A stretch of DNA of 64,000 nt from Clostridia bacterium (GTDB lineage: Bacteria > Bacillota > TC1 > UBA5767): positions 1,164,001 to 1,228,000 of the forward strand of contig CP069393.1 in the NCBI GenBank assembly GCA_016887505.1, read 5' to 3'. Below, piece by piece: positions 17,391 through 26,305 of this stretch. The position numbers were made by a program, and so were the translations under genes. Numbering within the stretch: position 1 is the stretch's first letter; each line of letters opens with the position of its first letter. The notes below the pieces were generated by a model. That model ran no database searches and was not told the DNA's origin. It was given only the letters and a program-made list of their open reading frames with translations.

Positions 17391-18470
17391 TTATGCAAAT
17401 ACTTCTTTCAGCACTTCACTCGTTAATTCTCCAAATAAGGGGCCATTATTGAATTGATGAAAACGCATACCTCCATTGCATAGATTTACTTCTATTAGTA
17501 TGGGTTCTCCATCCTTGCCCACAGCGATATCCCAATATATAAGCCTAAAATGTGCAAATTTTTCCTGCTCTCTGATAATCAATTCTTTAATCCTATCATA
17601 AGATGGTACGGTTGTGCCCTTAAATTCAAACCCTTGTGGGTGCTTATTATATGGTTTTCCATATAAGGAGTAGCCAATATCCTTTAATTGTCCATTTTCT
17701 TTGATACCACACATAATTCCACCAGCAGATAGGTTATCTACTTGATTGCCGTCAATGCCCATTCTTAATATTGAAGACAGAAGATGTACCTTTCCTTTGA
17801 AAAGCAAGGATATACTCCGGATTGTATTTACAGAGGAAGGATGGATTCTACTCAAATCATCATGTTGTTGAATAATTTCCTGTACAACCAAGTTTTGATT
17901 TCCTTCAAAAATTAATTTAGTTATGCCTTCTTCTCCCTGTCCTCTGTTTAGAAAAGTAATTCCTGTACTTCTCCCCATACCAACCGACGGCTTAATAATC
18001 AATTGGGGTTGTTCCAGACATAAACGAATAACCTCGTTCTTATCAATGATTGTGTAATTTTCGTTATAATAAATTCCGTTTATCCTTCGCACAACAACCT
18101 TGGCTCTTTTTGTGTTTGGAAACCAAAGGTCATAGTAGTTTTTCTCGTCAACACCAATACTCATTTTCCGATTGTTGAAGTGCTTATCAATATTCGAATA
18201 ATACAAATCATCCGGTATAAACCGAACGTCAGATAAACCAAACTGGGAATAATAGAAGCGATGCCAATCCGTATTGAAGCCTGAAGAATAAGTTTTCCAA
18301 TACTCTTGAATCTCTCTTTTGTAGTCCATCGGCAATTCGCTCATATTTGAAGTATAGCTGTGTTTTAACTTCCAGTTATTATTGTATCGTTCCATATGAT
18401 CCATTGCACTGTCACCAATGCTGGTTAGACCCAATATAGAGTTCTTCACCATGCTTCTAAGTTTATTCAC
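17391..18470 (-). CDS. Sugar-transfer-associated ATP-grasp protein
   Basis: This 359-residue protein resembles the ATP-grasp family linked to polysaccharide biosynthesis. Visible elements are the nucleotide-binding strand LIIKPSVGMGRSTGITFL, the SVNTIRSISLL motif and the late metal-binding segment IYWDIAVGKDGEPILIEVN, whose terminal E-x-N is typical of ATP-grasp metal ligands. These enzymes ligate a carboxylate to an amine or similar group; the substrate is unknown. I chose the GTG at 18470 as start because AGGGGAG lies 8 nt upstream and rlmH ends 13 nt before it. An ATG-independent longer frame would overlap rlmH without a ribosome site. Confidence 0.8.
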   Translation of the reverse strand: MNKLRSMVKNSILGLTSIGDSAMDHMERYNNNWKLKHSYTSNMSELPMDYKREIQEYWKTYSSGFNTDWHRFYYSQFGLSDVRFIPDDLYYSNIDKHFNNRKMSIGVDEKNYYDLWFPNTKRAKVVVRRINGIYYNENYTIIDKNEVIRLCLEQPQLIIKPSVGMGRSTGITFLNRGQGEEGITKLIFEGNQNLVVQEIIQQHDDLSRIHPSSVNTIRSISLLFKGKVHLLSSILRMGIDGNQVDNLSAGGIMCGIKENGQLKDIGYSLYGKPYNKHPQGFEFKGTTVPSYDRIKELIIREQEKFAHFRLIYWDIAVGKDGEPILIEVNLCNGGMRFHQFNNGPLFGELTSEVLKEVFA

Positions 18471-18483
18471 TTGACTTTCTCCC

Positions 18484-19011
18484 CTACTTTCTCGATGTGC
18501 GAATATCCTGCATGTCCACATCTCCGAGACAGCCTTTATGATACGTCTCGTTGTTCATAATTCTAAAGGACCTGTAGACCTGCTCAACTAAAATCACTCT
18601 CATAAGTTGATGAGGAAAAGTCATCGGTGAAAATGACAAAAGAAACTTGCAACGTTTTTTCACAGAATCACTAAGGCCCAGGGAGCCGCCAATAATCCAA
18701 GTAATATGGCTTGTGCCACTCACCGTTAGCGAAGATAGTTTGTTGGATAGTTGTGCACTACTTAGCATCTTTCCCTCTATAGCTAGGGCAATTGGATAAG
18801 ATGAGCTAGGAATTTTTGATAGAATTTTCTCGCCTTCCTTTTGTTTAACAGCCAACATCTGGGCGTTACTCATGCTCTCCGGACATTTTTCATCCGGTAT
18901 CTCTATCAAGTCTATTTTGGCGTAGCGGGTCAAACGCTTCAGATATTCTTTAACCGCTTCCCTGTAAAAACGTTCCTTGACTCGCCCAACTGTAATAATT
19001 GTCATGCGCAT
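18484..19011 (-). CDS. rlmH: 23S rRNA pseudouridine1915 N3-methyltransferase RlmH
   Basis: RlmH methylates pseudouridine 1915 in helix 69 of 23S rRNA. The protein is a SPOUT methyltransferase with the conserved start MTIITVGRVKE, the SAM-knot segment ITWIIGGSLGLSDSV and the C-terminal FPHQLMRVILVEQVYRSFRI. The conserved ending NNETYHK is followed by about 16 extra residues (GCLGDVDMQDIRTSRK), giving 175 instead of the usual ~159. The start at 19011 follows AAGGAG by 7 nt; another ATG two codons later is also possible. The ATP-grasp gene follows after 13 nt. Confidence 0.94.
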   Translation of the reverse strand: MRMTIITVGRVKERFYREAVKEYLKRLTRYAKIDLIEIPDEKCPESMSNAQMLAVKQKEGEKILSKIPSSSYPIALAIEGKMLSSAQLSNKLSSLTVSGTSHITWIIGGSLGLSDSVKKRCKFLLSFSPMTFPHQLMRVILVEQVYRSFRIMNNETYHKGCLGDVDMQDIRTSRK

Positions 19012-19082
19012 GACTTTACTCCTTCTCCCTCTTTTTCTCAATATATGTAAAGTTTTCATTTATATCATTTCAGAAATCAGCC

Positions 19083-19116
19083 AAAAATAAAGGGAGCTAG
19101 AACTACACTAACTCCC
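19083..19116 (-). terminator. Intrinsic terminator of the AI-2E family permease gene
   Basis: The minus-strand stem GGGAGTTAG/CTAGCTCCC (one G-U pair) has a 7-nt loop and is followed by TTTATTTTT. It begins 9 nt after the permease stop. Confidence 0.85.
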
Positions 19117-19125
19117 CCAAACGTA

Positions 19126-20226
19126 CTATTTTCCCTCTGCCTTCTTATCTCTAGCATCAATTCTTTCTTTATAATTAAAGAAAGAGGTAATCAACAATTT
19201 CAATAAAATATAGGCTGGTACAGCAATCAAACCACCCATAAGACCAAACAAAGACGTAATACCAATCACGATAATGATTACCGTTAGCGGGTGAATTGGC
19301 AATCTAGTACTCATAATTCTAGGGCGAATCAAGGAACCTTCAATGTTCTGAGTTACCACCATAACAATGAGTACCTTCACCACCATCCAAATATCCGTCG
19401 TAAGGGCAATAAATAATGCTGGTATAATGCCAAGAGCCGGTCCGATAAAGGGAATAATACTAGTTACCATAGCAAAGATAGCCAAAAATACCTTGGTCGG
19501 CATATCGATTATGGCATAGCCAATAAACATCAATACTCCAATGACTACCGCTACTAGCATCTGTCCCGTTATATAGCTAGAGACAGACTTATCTGCTTCA
19601 ACTAGATAAGCATGAATTTTAACTTCATACTTGTTGGGAAACATGCCGATAAAATCTCCAATGATTTTTCTATCATCTTTTAGGAAGTATACCATAAAGA
19701 TGGGAATCATTATTATCTGGTATCCTACACTGGCCACCGAACTGACTATACCCACGATATTAAGTGTTAGAGAATTAATCCAATCAAACAAATCTTGTTG
19801 TATTTCGAGCAATTTCTCATCAATCTGTGCATTGTCAATAAACGGAATATTCCAATTACTAGGGTCTAGGGGCTGGAAAGTTTTTCCTTCCATCCAAATC
19901 ATAAAATCATCGAAAGCTCTGACTGACTCGTTGACTACTGTAGTGGTGGTATAAAAGATAATTCCAGAAAAAACCACAATCAAGAGCACGACCACTACTA
20001 TCATAGCCACACTGCTATTCAAGAGTTTCATATGCCCCAGTTTGCGGTATAGCGGCCGGAATATATAATAGAATACTGCTGCAAACACAACCGGAGTGAT
20101 AAAAATTTTGAATGCATTGTATATGGGTTCAATCGCAAAATTAATTTGCTTCAAAAGCCAAATAATGACTAGAAGCAAGATTGTGCTCATCCCCACCTTG
20201 AAATACCTACTATTAAAAAATTCCAT
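19126..20226 (-). CDS. AI-2E family (PF01594) membrane permease
   Basis: This 366-residue protein has about eight transmembrane helices and the family hallmarks: an N-terminal pair of helices, a long central extramembrane domain (residues ~105-160), PIFMVYFLKDDRK, SYITGQMLVAVVIGVLMFIGY and the C-terminal LIRPRIMSTRLPIHPLTVII. Members were first linked to autoinducer-2 export (TqsA/YdiK), and others act as Na+/H+ antiporters or have no known substrate. GAGGT lies before the ATG. It forms a single-gene unit ending in a clear terminator. Confidence 0.92.
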   Translation of the reverse strand: MEFFNSRYFKVGMSTILLLVIIWLLKQINFAIEPIYNAFKIFITPVVFAAVFYYIFRPLYRKLGHMKLLNSSVAMIVVVVLLIVVFSGIIFYTTTTVVNESVRAFDDFMIWMEGKTFQPLDPSNWNIPFIDNAQIDEKLLEIQQDLFDWINSLTLNIVGIVSSVASVGYQIIMIPIFMVYFLKDDRKIIGDFIGMFPNKYEVKIHAYLVEADKSVSSYITGQMLVAVVIGVLMFIGYAIIDMPTKVFLAIFAMVTSIIPFIGPALGIIPALFIALTTDIWMVVKVLIVMVVTQNIEGSLIRPRIMSTRLPIHPLTVIIIVIGITSLFGLMGGLIAVPAYILLKLLITSFFNYKERIDARDKKAEGK

Positions 20227-20370
20227 GCTGACCTCTTTTCAAATATGATTGCAATACCATATATCCATTATAGCATTTCAAACTCAAGAAGCGAAAAAAG
20301 CAGGATTGGGTATCACTTCCATGATATTCTTTTATTCCTGATACGCATCCTCTAGAAATAGGGTTAACAA

Positions 20371-21567
20371 TTAAGACAATAGATTTATGGCTAGTCTAGC
20401 ATAAATTCTAGCACAACTTACTAGCTGGTCTACAGAAACAAACTCCGTTGAAGCATGAGCCTGTGCTATGTCCCCAGGACCAAACACGACCGTTTTCGTA
20501 CCCAGACGCGCCAAATGTGCCCCATCAGTCCAATAATCAACTCCGCCCACAGAAGCTTTTTCACCTGTATGAGATTCTATTTCCTCAGCCAAGGCACTAA
20601 TAAGTTCATTGGCCACTCCTGATTCAAGAGCAGATCTTCCTTGCGTTTCCGGTTCTTCTTCTATGATGAAAGCTGAGCCTGGATAGTCGTCCGCTACTTT
20701 CTGAATTGTGTTTCTTATTTCCTCAATAGCACTCTGTACACTTTCACCAGGTATCAAGCGTCGATCCATGGAGAACCAACATTCATCCGGCACTGTATTG
20801 TTCTGTAATCCGCCCTGTATGCGCCCAATACTTAAAGTAGGTGCCGATACATATGGATGAGAACGCTTTGATAAAACTGGTATCAGCTCATCTTCTAAGG
20901 CCACAATCATACGAGAAGCAATCGAAACAGAATTGACACCATTTTGGGGTTTGCTTGCATGGCAAGACTTGCCCTTCACCCGTACTTTTAACCAACTCAT
21001 GCCCTTATGAAAACCAGCCACCTTGAGGCTGGTAGCTTCTCCAACCACTGCATAGTCATACAATTCGCCTCGTTCCACCAATTTCTTAGCTCCTTCAGAA
21101 TTATTGGGGGATTCTTCACCTACTACACCTGCATAGTAAAGGCTTCCCTTTAACTCTATCCCGGAGCGCTTAATTGCGATTAGAGCCATCAGCATGGCAG
21201 CATTTCCACCCTTCATATCCGCTGAGCCTCTTCCCCATAATAATCCATCTTTCAAATCAGCAGCAAATGGTTCATGATCCATTCCGTCTGGTAGTACTGT
21301 ATCAATATGACCACAAAACAGCAATTTTTTGGTGCTTGTATCAGTACCTGGGATACAAGCGTAAACATTTGACCTAGCATCAAATACCGTTTCAGTTTCC
21401 GAACAAATTCCTTCTTCGGTTAGGCGCTTTTGAATATGCTCTGCTACCTGAGTTTCCCCACCTTCCACCTTATAATGACTGGGTATGGAAACCAATTCTC
21501 TGGTGAGTGAAACCACTTCATCTTTTTCTATATGCTGTAATACCTGTTGTTTTTTATTACTACTCAT
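20371..21567 (-). CDS. M20-family metallopeptidase (ArgE/DapE-like)
   Basis: This is a cytoplasmic zinc peptidase/deacylase of 398 residues. Metal-site motifs in order are CGHIDTV (His ligand and Asp), GRGSADMKGG (bridging Asp), VVGEESPN (catalytic Glu and Glu ligand) and the late FGPGDIAQAHASTEFV with the final His. A dimerisation/lid domain lies between residues ~195 and 300 (GKSCHASKPQNGVNS). The family includes acetylornithine deacetylase, succinyl-diaminopimelate desuccinylase and dipeptidases. No arg or dap genes are nearby, so I do not choose among them. GGAG lies before the ATG. Confidence 0.92.
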   Translation of the reverse strand: MSSNKKQQVLQHIEKDEVVSLTRELVSIPSHYKVEGGETQVAEHIQKRLTEEGICSETETVFDARSNVYACIPGTDTSTKKLLFCGHIDTVLPDGMDHEPFAADLKDGLLWGRGSADMKGGNAAMLMALIAIKRSGIELKGSLYYAGVVGEESPNNSEGAKKLVERGELYDYAVVGEATSLKVAGFHKGMSWLKVRVKGKSCHASKPQNGVNSVSIASRMIVALEDELIPVLSKRSHPYVSAPTLSIGRIQGGLQNNTVPDECWFSMDRRLIPGESVQSAIEEIRNTIQKVADDYPGSAFIIEEEPETQGRSALESGVANELISALAEEIESHTGEKASVGGVDYWTDGAHLARLGTKTVVFGPGDIAQAHASTEFVSVDQLVSCARIYARLAINLLS

Positions 21568-21747
21568 GTCTATTCTCCTATCCTTAATCTCAATACCGAA
21601 TACCTTTATATCATCTTTGTCATTATAGCAGAGATAGGACTATGAAGGTAACCTTTTCCCAATAGAGCTAGAGGTTTACTTTGATTGACAAAGGATTTCG
21701 TTTTGTGTAATATTGAATGGAATAATGTGATAATTGGAGGTATTTCC

Positions 21748-22794
21748 TTGAAAATACAAGCATTGAAGATTGATGATCTTATCGCATCCATTCCCATCAT
21801 CCAAGGAGGTATGGGCATAGGTGTTTCCGGGTCATCACTCGCTGCTGCAGTCGCCAATGAAGGTGGCATCGGCATAATATCCGGAGTACAAATCGGTTAT
21901 AGAGAGCCAGATTTCCTCACCAATACGGTAGAAGCCAATAGGCGAGCCCTACGAAAAGAAATACAAAAGGCTAGAGAACTCAGTCCTCATGGCATCATCG
22001 GTGTAAACTTTATGGTAGCTATGAAGAACTACAAAGAAATGGTACGGGTTGCTGTCGAGGAGAAAATCGATTTAATCGTATCTGGCGCAGGACTTCCTTT
22101 GGACTTACCCACATATGTAGAAAATTCCAAGACCAAACTGTTGCCCATTGTTTCTTCTGCCAAAGCAGCTAATATAATCATCAAACGTTGGTTGCGCCAA
22201 GGTAAAGTACCCGATGCTATTGTAGTTGAGGGGCCATTGGCTGGTGGACACCTAGGCTTCAAAAATGAAAACATTCAAAAGGCTGAATATACACTAGAGC
22301 ATTTACTGGAAGAAGTACTGTCACTACTTGAGAAGCTAAATAAAAATATTCCGGTCATTGCAGCTGGTGGCATAGCAAGTGGTCATGATATCGCCAAGTT
22401 ACTCAATTTGGGTGCAAGTGGTGTTCAAATTGGGTCACTATTCGTAACCACAGAAGAATGTGATGCTTCGCTTGCCTTCAAACAGGCTTATGTAAATGCC
22501 AAGGAACAAGATATCCAAATCATCAAAAGTCCCGTTGGACTTCCAGGAAGAGCCATCCGCAATTCTTTTGTGGAACGCATAGAAAAAGACAATCTTCCTG
22601 TAAAGAAATGTTTTCGCTGTCTGGAAACATGCAATCCTGCAGATACGCCCTATTGTATTTCACAGGCATTGATTGATGCCGTTGAAACAGGAGAAGGTTT
22701 GATCTTTTCTGGCGGAAAAGCCTATCTGAATCAAAAAATCACTACTGTAAAAGAAGTCATCAACCGGTTAATCTCTGAATTAAATAAATACTAA
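21748..22794 (+). CDS. Nitronate monooxygenase / FabK-like FMN enzyme
   Basis: This is a TIM-barrel flavoenzyme of 348 residues. FMN-binding and family motifs are IPIIQGGMGIGVSGSSLAAA, GIIGVNFMVAMKNY, VVEGPLAGGHLGF and AAGGIASGHDIAKLLNLGASGVQIGSLF. The family contains nitronate monooxygenases and the FabK-type enoyl-ACP reductase; there are no fab genes around it. The C-terminal Cys-containing segment (CFRCLETCNPADTPYCI) has four Cys in a pattern that could bind metal. The start is the TTG at 21748, 7 nt after GGAGG; an ATG 21 codons upstream has no ribosome site and would add a non-conserved leader. Confidence 0.9.
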   Translation: MKIQALKIDDLIASIPIIQGGMGIGVSGSSLAAAVANEGGIGIISGVQIGYREPDFLTNTVEANRRALRKEIQKARELSPHGIIGVNFMVAMKNYKEMVRVAVEEKIDLIVSGAGLPLDLPTYVENSKTKLLPIVSSAKAANIIIKRWLRQGKVPDAIVVEGPLAGGHLGFKNENIQKAEYTLEHLLEEVLSLLEKLNKNIPVIAAGGIASGHDIAKLLNLGASGVQIGSLFVTTEECDASLAFKQAYVNAKEQDIQIIKSPVGLPGRAIRNSFVERIEKDNLPVKKCFRCLETCNPADTPYCISQALIDAVETGEGLIFSGGKAYLNQKITTVKEVINRLISELNKY

Positions 22795-22803
22795 GCCAAT
22801 TGA

Positions 22804-22828
22804 AAGAAGCCCTATGTGGGCTTCTTTT
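22804..22828 (+). terminator. Intrinsic terminator of the nitronate monooxygenase-like gene
   Basis: AAGAAGCCC pairs with GGGCTTCTT over a 5-nt loop and is followed by TT. It starts 9 nt after the stop. The region from here to 23044 contains no gene. Confidence 0.85.
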
Positions 22829-23044
22829 GATTGGTAGAGTAGCAGATATTTTCTCCAATAGAATCCGTGACCTACATCATCCTAAAGATAGACTTGTCAT
22901 TCCATACATTTCTGGAATATTGTCAACATTGAGCGTGGCAAATTGGCTTTACTTTTTCTTGTACCAATCCAAGAAAGGGCATTCTAGCATTGACTGAATT
23001 ACGACTAAAGGTTGCACTCTTAAACACATGACATCCTGTTTTGT

Positions 23045-23073
23045 TTGTTTTCTCTTTCTTTTCAGTTTATACT
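23045..23073 (+). promoter_or_regulatory. Candidate promoter of the rubredoxin gene
   Basis: TTGTTT and TATACT are separated by exactly 17 nt. Transcription would start near 23080, ~35 nt before the rubredoxin ATG. Confidence 0.5.
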
Positions 23074-23115
23074 ATCTGTATAAGTAGTACAAAACACAGC
23101 TATGGAGGTAAGAAA

Positions 23116-23277
23116 ATGGACAAATATGTATGCACAGTATGTGGTTATGTTTATGACCCTGCAGTAGGTGACCCTGATGCAGGTATTGCACCTGGAACAT
23201 CATTCGCTGACCTGCCTGAAGATTGGGAATGCCCAGACTGCGGTGTGGGGAAAGATGACTTTGAAAAGCAAGCATAA
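23116..23277 (+). CDS. Rubredoxin
   Basis: This is a 53-residue iron protein with the canonical pair of knuckles [10 protein letters not shown] and [12 protein letters not shown], which bind one Fe through four Cys. The acidic composition and length match classical clostridial rubredoxins. It acts as a one-electron carrier in the cytosol, often for oxygen or peroxide detoxification or as a partner of flavoproteins. The ATG follows GGAGG by 7 nt. It is monocistronic, with its own promoter and terminator, and is convergent with the glycine reductase operon. Confidence 0.97.
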   Translation: MDKYVCTVCGYVYDPAVGDPDAGIAPGTSFADLPEDWECPDCGVGKDDFEKQA

Positions 23278-23327
23278 GCTAACTTAGAAGTCACCGTATC
23301 ATTTCTAATGATTACGTAACTTACATT

Positions 23328-23360
23328 CAAAGCCCCTATCCTTGGATAGGGGCTTTGTTT
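23328..23360 (+). terminator. Intrinsic terminator of rubredoxin
   Basis: A perfect 14-bp stem (CAAAGCCCCTATCC / GGATAGGGGCTTTG) with a 2-nt apex is followed by TTT. It lies ~50 nt after the stop. Confidence 0.88.
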
Positions 23361-23444
23361 ACTCCTCTTCAGAGTTATTGAATAATGCAATAATCAGGTA
23401 TTCCACTATTGTTCATGGCATTTATATGTATATACTGTCACATC

Positions 23445-23488
23445 AAAAAAGATCCCGCTTCACCAATAGGTAGCGCGAGATCTTTTTT
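23445..23488 (-). terminator. Intrinsic terminator of the grd operon
   Basis: AAAAAAGATC pairs with GATCTTTTTT, with a further imperfect CGC/GCG and ACC/GGT helix inside. The minus-strand end is a T6 run. It lies 10 nt past the grdD stop and is symmetric enough to work in both directions. Confidence 0.88.
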
Positions 23489-23497
23489 CTTCCAGTT

Positions 23498-24655
23498 CTA
23501 TATATAATCTTTTTCTTTTAAAATTACTTTGGCCTTTTCTAAGTCTTCTTCTGCCATCATCACAATTGGGCCAGTACATCCCATGCCACTAGAAGCATAG
23601 ATTCCAGCTTTCCAAAGTTCATGCACTGCATCTTCTAAATCCAAGATTTCAATACCTGGGATATCTGCAGTACAAGTTTTTTCAGGTGGGCAAACTATTT
23701 CTTCAGTAGCTTTTTCTGTCTTTTTACTAGCCGTAAGATCAGCCAATAGCTTATCTAAGCCTGCTTTTCTAGCCGATGCAAACTCTGCATCCACCTTCTT
23801 GAGCAATTGTCCTTGCGCACAACTACCCATATAGCGGATAGCACCAGCGATAACAGGGGCTCCTGATGCGCGAGAAATGATACCTATAATGCGGTCATAT
23901 CCCTCACCTACACCTGGGCCATATCCAAATCCTGATGCTTCATAGCTACCACCCGTCGTATATGCAGAGAACATTTTCATCATCACGTTACCTGTTAGTG
24001 AATCCATCACCATGATATCAGGAACTCCTTGTAACAAATCATTGCCTCTCATCACCACACCACCATCAGCTCGTGCTGATTCAGTAAAGGTAATCGGATA
24101 GCCAGCTTCCTTCAGTTTTGTTAAAGCCTTTTCAACTTGTCTTGCACCTTCAATATTTAGAATACCTACAGTAGGTTCCATCTTGCCACAAGCTTTGGCT
24201 ACCGCATTAGAGAAGATTGCATTTTTAATCATTGCAACCACTCTATTGGTGTCAGATGTTCCAGTAGTAGTACCCATGAGCATTTCTTTTCCCTTTGCAG
24301 GTGTAATCACACGGCCAACCGTAGATACCCCAATCGGGAAGCTATAATGCATTGTTACCGCTGAATCCAAACGTCCATCAAGCAGCATTTCATCCATTTT
24401 TTTATGAGCATCCTCATCATCAGCTGCTTCAACTAGTTCCAAATCAGTCGTAACGCCGTTGCCGATAACGACTACTTCTAGGTCAGCATTCTGCGATTGC
24501 GCTAGCTCTGCACCCCGCACGAGTTCCTCAGGACCGTGCTCGCTGCCCAAAATAGTCAGTCCGACTCTGGTTTTTTTACCGAAAGATCCTGTTTCAAGTG
24601 CTACCGCAATCTCTTCAAAGGTCTCTTTTAAGGTTTGTTTAACCATATTTTCCAT
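23498..24655 (-). CDS. grdD: Glycine/sarcosine/betaine reductase complex protein C, subunit alpha (GrdD)
   Basis: GrdD is one of two subunits of protein C, which takes the carboxymethyl-selenoether from GrdA and releases acetyl phosphate, giving ATP through acetate kinase. The 385-residue protein has a PlsX/phosphotransacetylase-like fold. Visible features are GLTILGSEHGPEE near the N-terminus, VMVMDSLTGNVMMKMFSAYTT-type sequence in the middle (GNVMMKMFSAY) and a Cys-containing tail (CPPEKTCTADIPGIEILDLE, then GMGCTGPIVMM). It is the last gene of the operon, 31 nt after grdC, with GGAGG 7 nt before the ATG, and is followed by a strong terminator. Confidence 0.95.
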   Translation of the reverse strand: MENMVKQTLKETFEEIAVALETGSFGKKTRVGLTILGSEHGPEELVRGAELAQSQNADLEVVVIGNGVTTDLELVEAADDEDAHKKMDEMLLDGRLDSAVTMHYSFPIGVSTVGRVITPAKGKEMLMGTTTGTSDTNRVVAMIKNAIFSNAVAKACGKMEPTVGILNIEGARQVEKALTKLKEAGYPITFTESARADGGVVMRGNDLLQGVPDIMVMDSLTGNVMMKMFSAYTTGGSYEASGFGYGPGVGEGYDRIIGIISRASGAPVIAGAIRYMGSCAQGQLLKKVDAEFASARKAGLDKLLADLTASKKTEKATEEIVCPPEKTCTADIPGIEILDLEDAVHELWKAGIYASSGMGCTGPIVMMAEEDLEKAKVILKEKDYI

Positions 24656-24686
24656 GTTGTCACCTCCTTGACTCTAGACAGATTTC

Positions 24687-26228
24687 CTAGTCTAATGAAA
24701 TAGATGCAGCAAAGTTTCTCATAGACTCAGCTACCATCTTTCTCACTTCTTCCTTGTCGAAACTACTAGCTTCTTCGACTACACCGGGGTTCTTCTCTAC
24801 CAAGTAGGATACACCATCAAATAGGTTGGTCAAACGACCCAAGAATAAGGATCCTTTACCGATGATCATAGCTCTTTCGATTTCGCCACTTTCAATCATA
24901 TCCTTTGCGAAACCAAGGAAGGGTACGCCAGATGGAATATGTCCTTGTGTCGGAGCAAATCCAGGCATTCCTTTACTTTTAACTACGTCCATAATTTCCT
25001 TGCGGTCGAATTCGCCTCTTTTTACACCTATAGCAGCAATCATCTTGTAATTGGCTTCCGGTACATCGCCTGCACCAGCCGGTTTGGTAATTTCAGGATT
25101 CTGCATCTCAGGAGCGAACTTATCAATATCTTTTAAGCTCATACCTGCACGGTCTAGGGGATCCGTTACAATAGCAGAGATAACAGCCTGTGGTGAAGAG
25201 CCTGAACCGATGGTATGTCTTCCGATAACATCAGTACGGATAATAGGACTTACGCCATCATTTTCAGATACTATAAAGGCAAATCCACCCAAAACATCCT
25301 CAAGCACGGGAACACCTTTTTCAATATGAGATTTAGAATTCATGCCAAGCTTTGCTGTGCATCCGCCAGCTACTACTAGAACATTTTTGTAAATACCAGA
25401 TTGAACTAGAGCAGCAGCTTCCACAGAGGCATGTGCTGGAGCAGCACAGAAGGAACGTGTGTCAGAACCTGTTGCATTGATCAGATTACATGCTTCTCCG
25501 ATGGATTTTGCAATATTGCCGCCACCACGTTGGTTCATATCGCCACAAGCCTCTTCAGAGCACTCAACGATGTATTCAATATCTTCAGGATTAATATCTA
25601 ATCTATCCAATAGATCCATAACAGTAGCTACAGAAGTTGCCTTACCAGCCAAGTTTTCAAACATAACATGAGCCGTAAGAGCTTGGTCAAACTCATGTGC
25701 ACGTTTTACGCAACCAACAATTTTGCCTTCAAAATATAATGCTTCACCATGTTTTTCAATGGCTGCATTTATTTCTTCTTCCGTAGCACCTTCTTTTTCG
25801 ATGCTGGCAACATTTTTGATCTTAGCAAATTTTGGATTGGCCATAAGTTTCTTAGCTACTTTTTTCTGAAAACTATCCTCAAGGATGACCAAGTCGAAAA
25901 TATCTACAACTTTCATCAATCCAAGTGTTTCATCTTCCGTATAAATCGATCCAAATTTACCGTCTCTAGAAGCGTCCTTAATCTGATTGTCATACCAAGG
26001 AGTAGCCATTTCGTTCAGTTCACCAGGGGTCTTGTTGCCAATATATACTTGGTTGGCAGGATACTCAACTACATCTTGAAAGCTTCTTAATACCTTTGGT
26101 AGAGCTTTTAGATGTTCTGAATCAGGGTTAAGTCTTTTCTCCGATGTCTGTGTCGTTCCTTGATGGATGACCATTTCAGGTGTATGGAACAAGCTATATG
26201 CTGCTCCTTTAATCACTGGAAAATTCAT
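24687..26228 (-). CDS. grdC: Glycine/sarcosine/betaine reductase complex protein C, subunit beta (GrdC)
   Basis: GrdC is the larger subunit of acetyl-phosphate-forming protein C and resembles thiolase/FabH-type enzymes. Conserved segments include GTTQTSEKRLNPDSEHLKAL at the N-terminus, EYIVECSEEACGDMNQRGGG, and RSFCAAPAHASVEAAALVQS, whose Cys is a candidate thiolase-like nucleophile. The C-terminal half has GFAPTQGHIPSGVPFLGFAK. The start at 26228 (MNFPVIKGAAY) follows GGAGG by 7 nt; an in-frame ATG ten codons earlier would place the ribosome site inside the gene. The length is 513 residues. It lies between grdB and grdD. Confidence 0.95.
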   Translation of the reverse strand: MNFPVIKGAAYSLFHTPEMVIHQGTTQTSEKRLNPDSEHLKALPKVLRSFQDVVEYPANQVYIGNKTPGELNEMATPWYDNQIKDASRDGKFGSIYTEDETLGLMKVVDIFDLVILEDSFQKKVAKKLMANPKFAKIKNVASIEKEGATEEEINAAIEKHGEALYFEGKIVGCVKRAHEFDQALTAHVMFENLAGKATSVATVMDLLDRLDINPEDIEYIVECSEEACGDMNQRGGGNIAKSIGEACNLINATGSDTRSFCAAPAHASVEAAALVQSGIYKNVLVVAGGCTAKLGMNSKSHIEKGVPVLEDVLGGFAFIVSENDGVSPIIRTDVIGRHTIGSGSSPQAVISAIVTDPLDRAGMSLKDIDKFAPEMQNPEITKPAGAGDVPEANYKMIAAIGVKRGEFDRKEIMDVVKSKGMPGFAPTQGHIPSGVPFLGFAKDMIESGEIERAMIIGKGSLFLGRLTNLFDGVSYLVEKNPGVVEEASSFDKEEVRKMVAESMRNFAASISLD

Positions 26229-26305
26229 TTTTTCACCTCCATAAAATGAAGGGGACAAACTGAAATCAGCTGTCCCCCATCAATTGCAGTTGTTAATTTT
26301 TTTGA

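Noticed and set aside
22800-22997. Small plus-strand frame after the nitronate monooxygenase-like gene
   Set aside because: It overlaps the intrinsic terminator at 22804-22828 and has no ribosome site or recognisable protein features.
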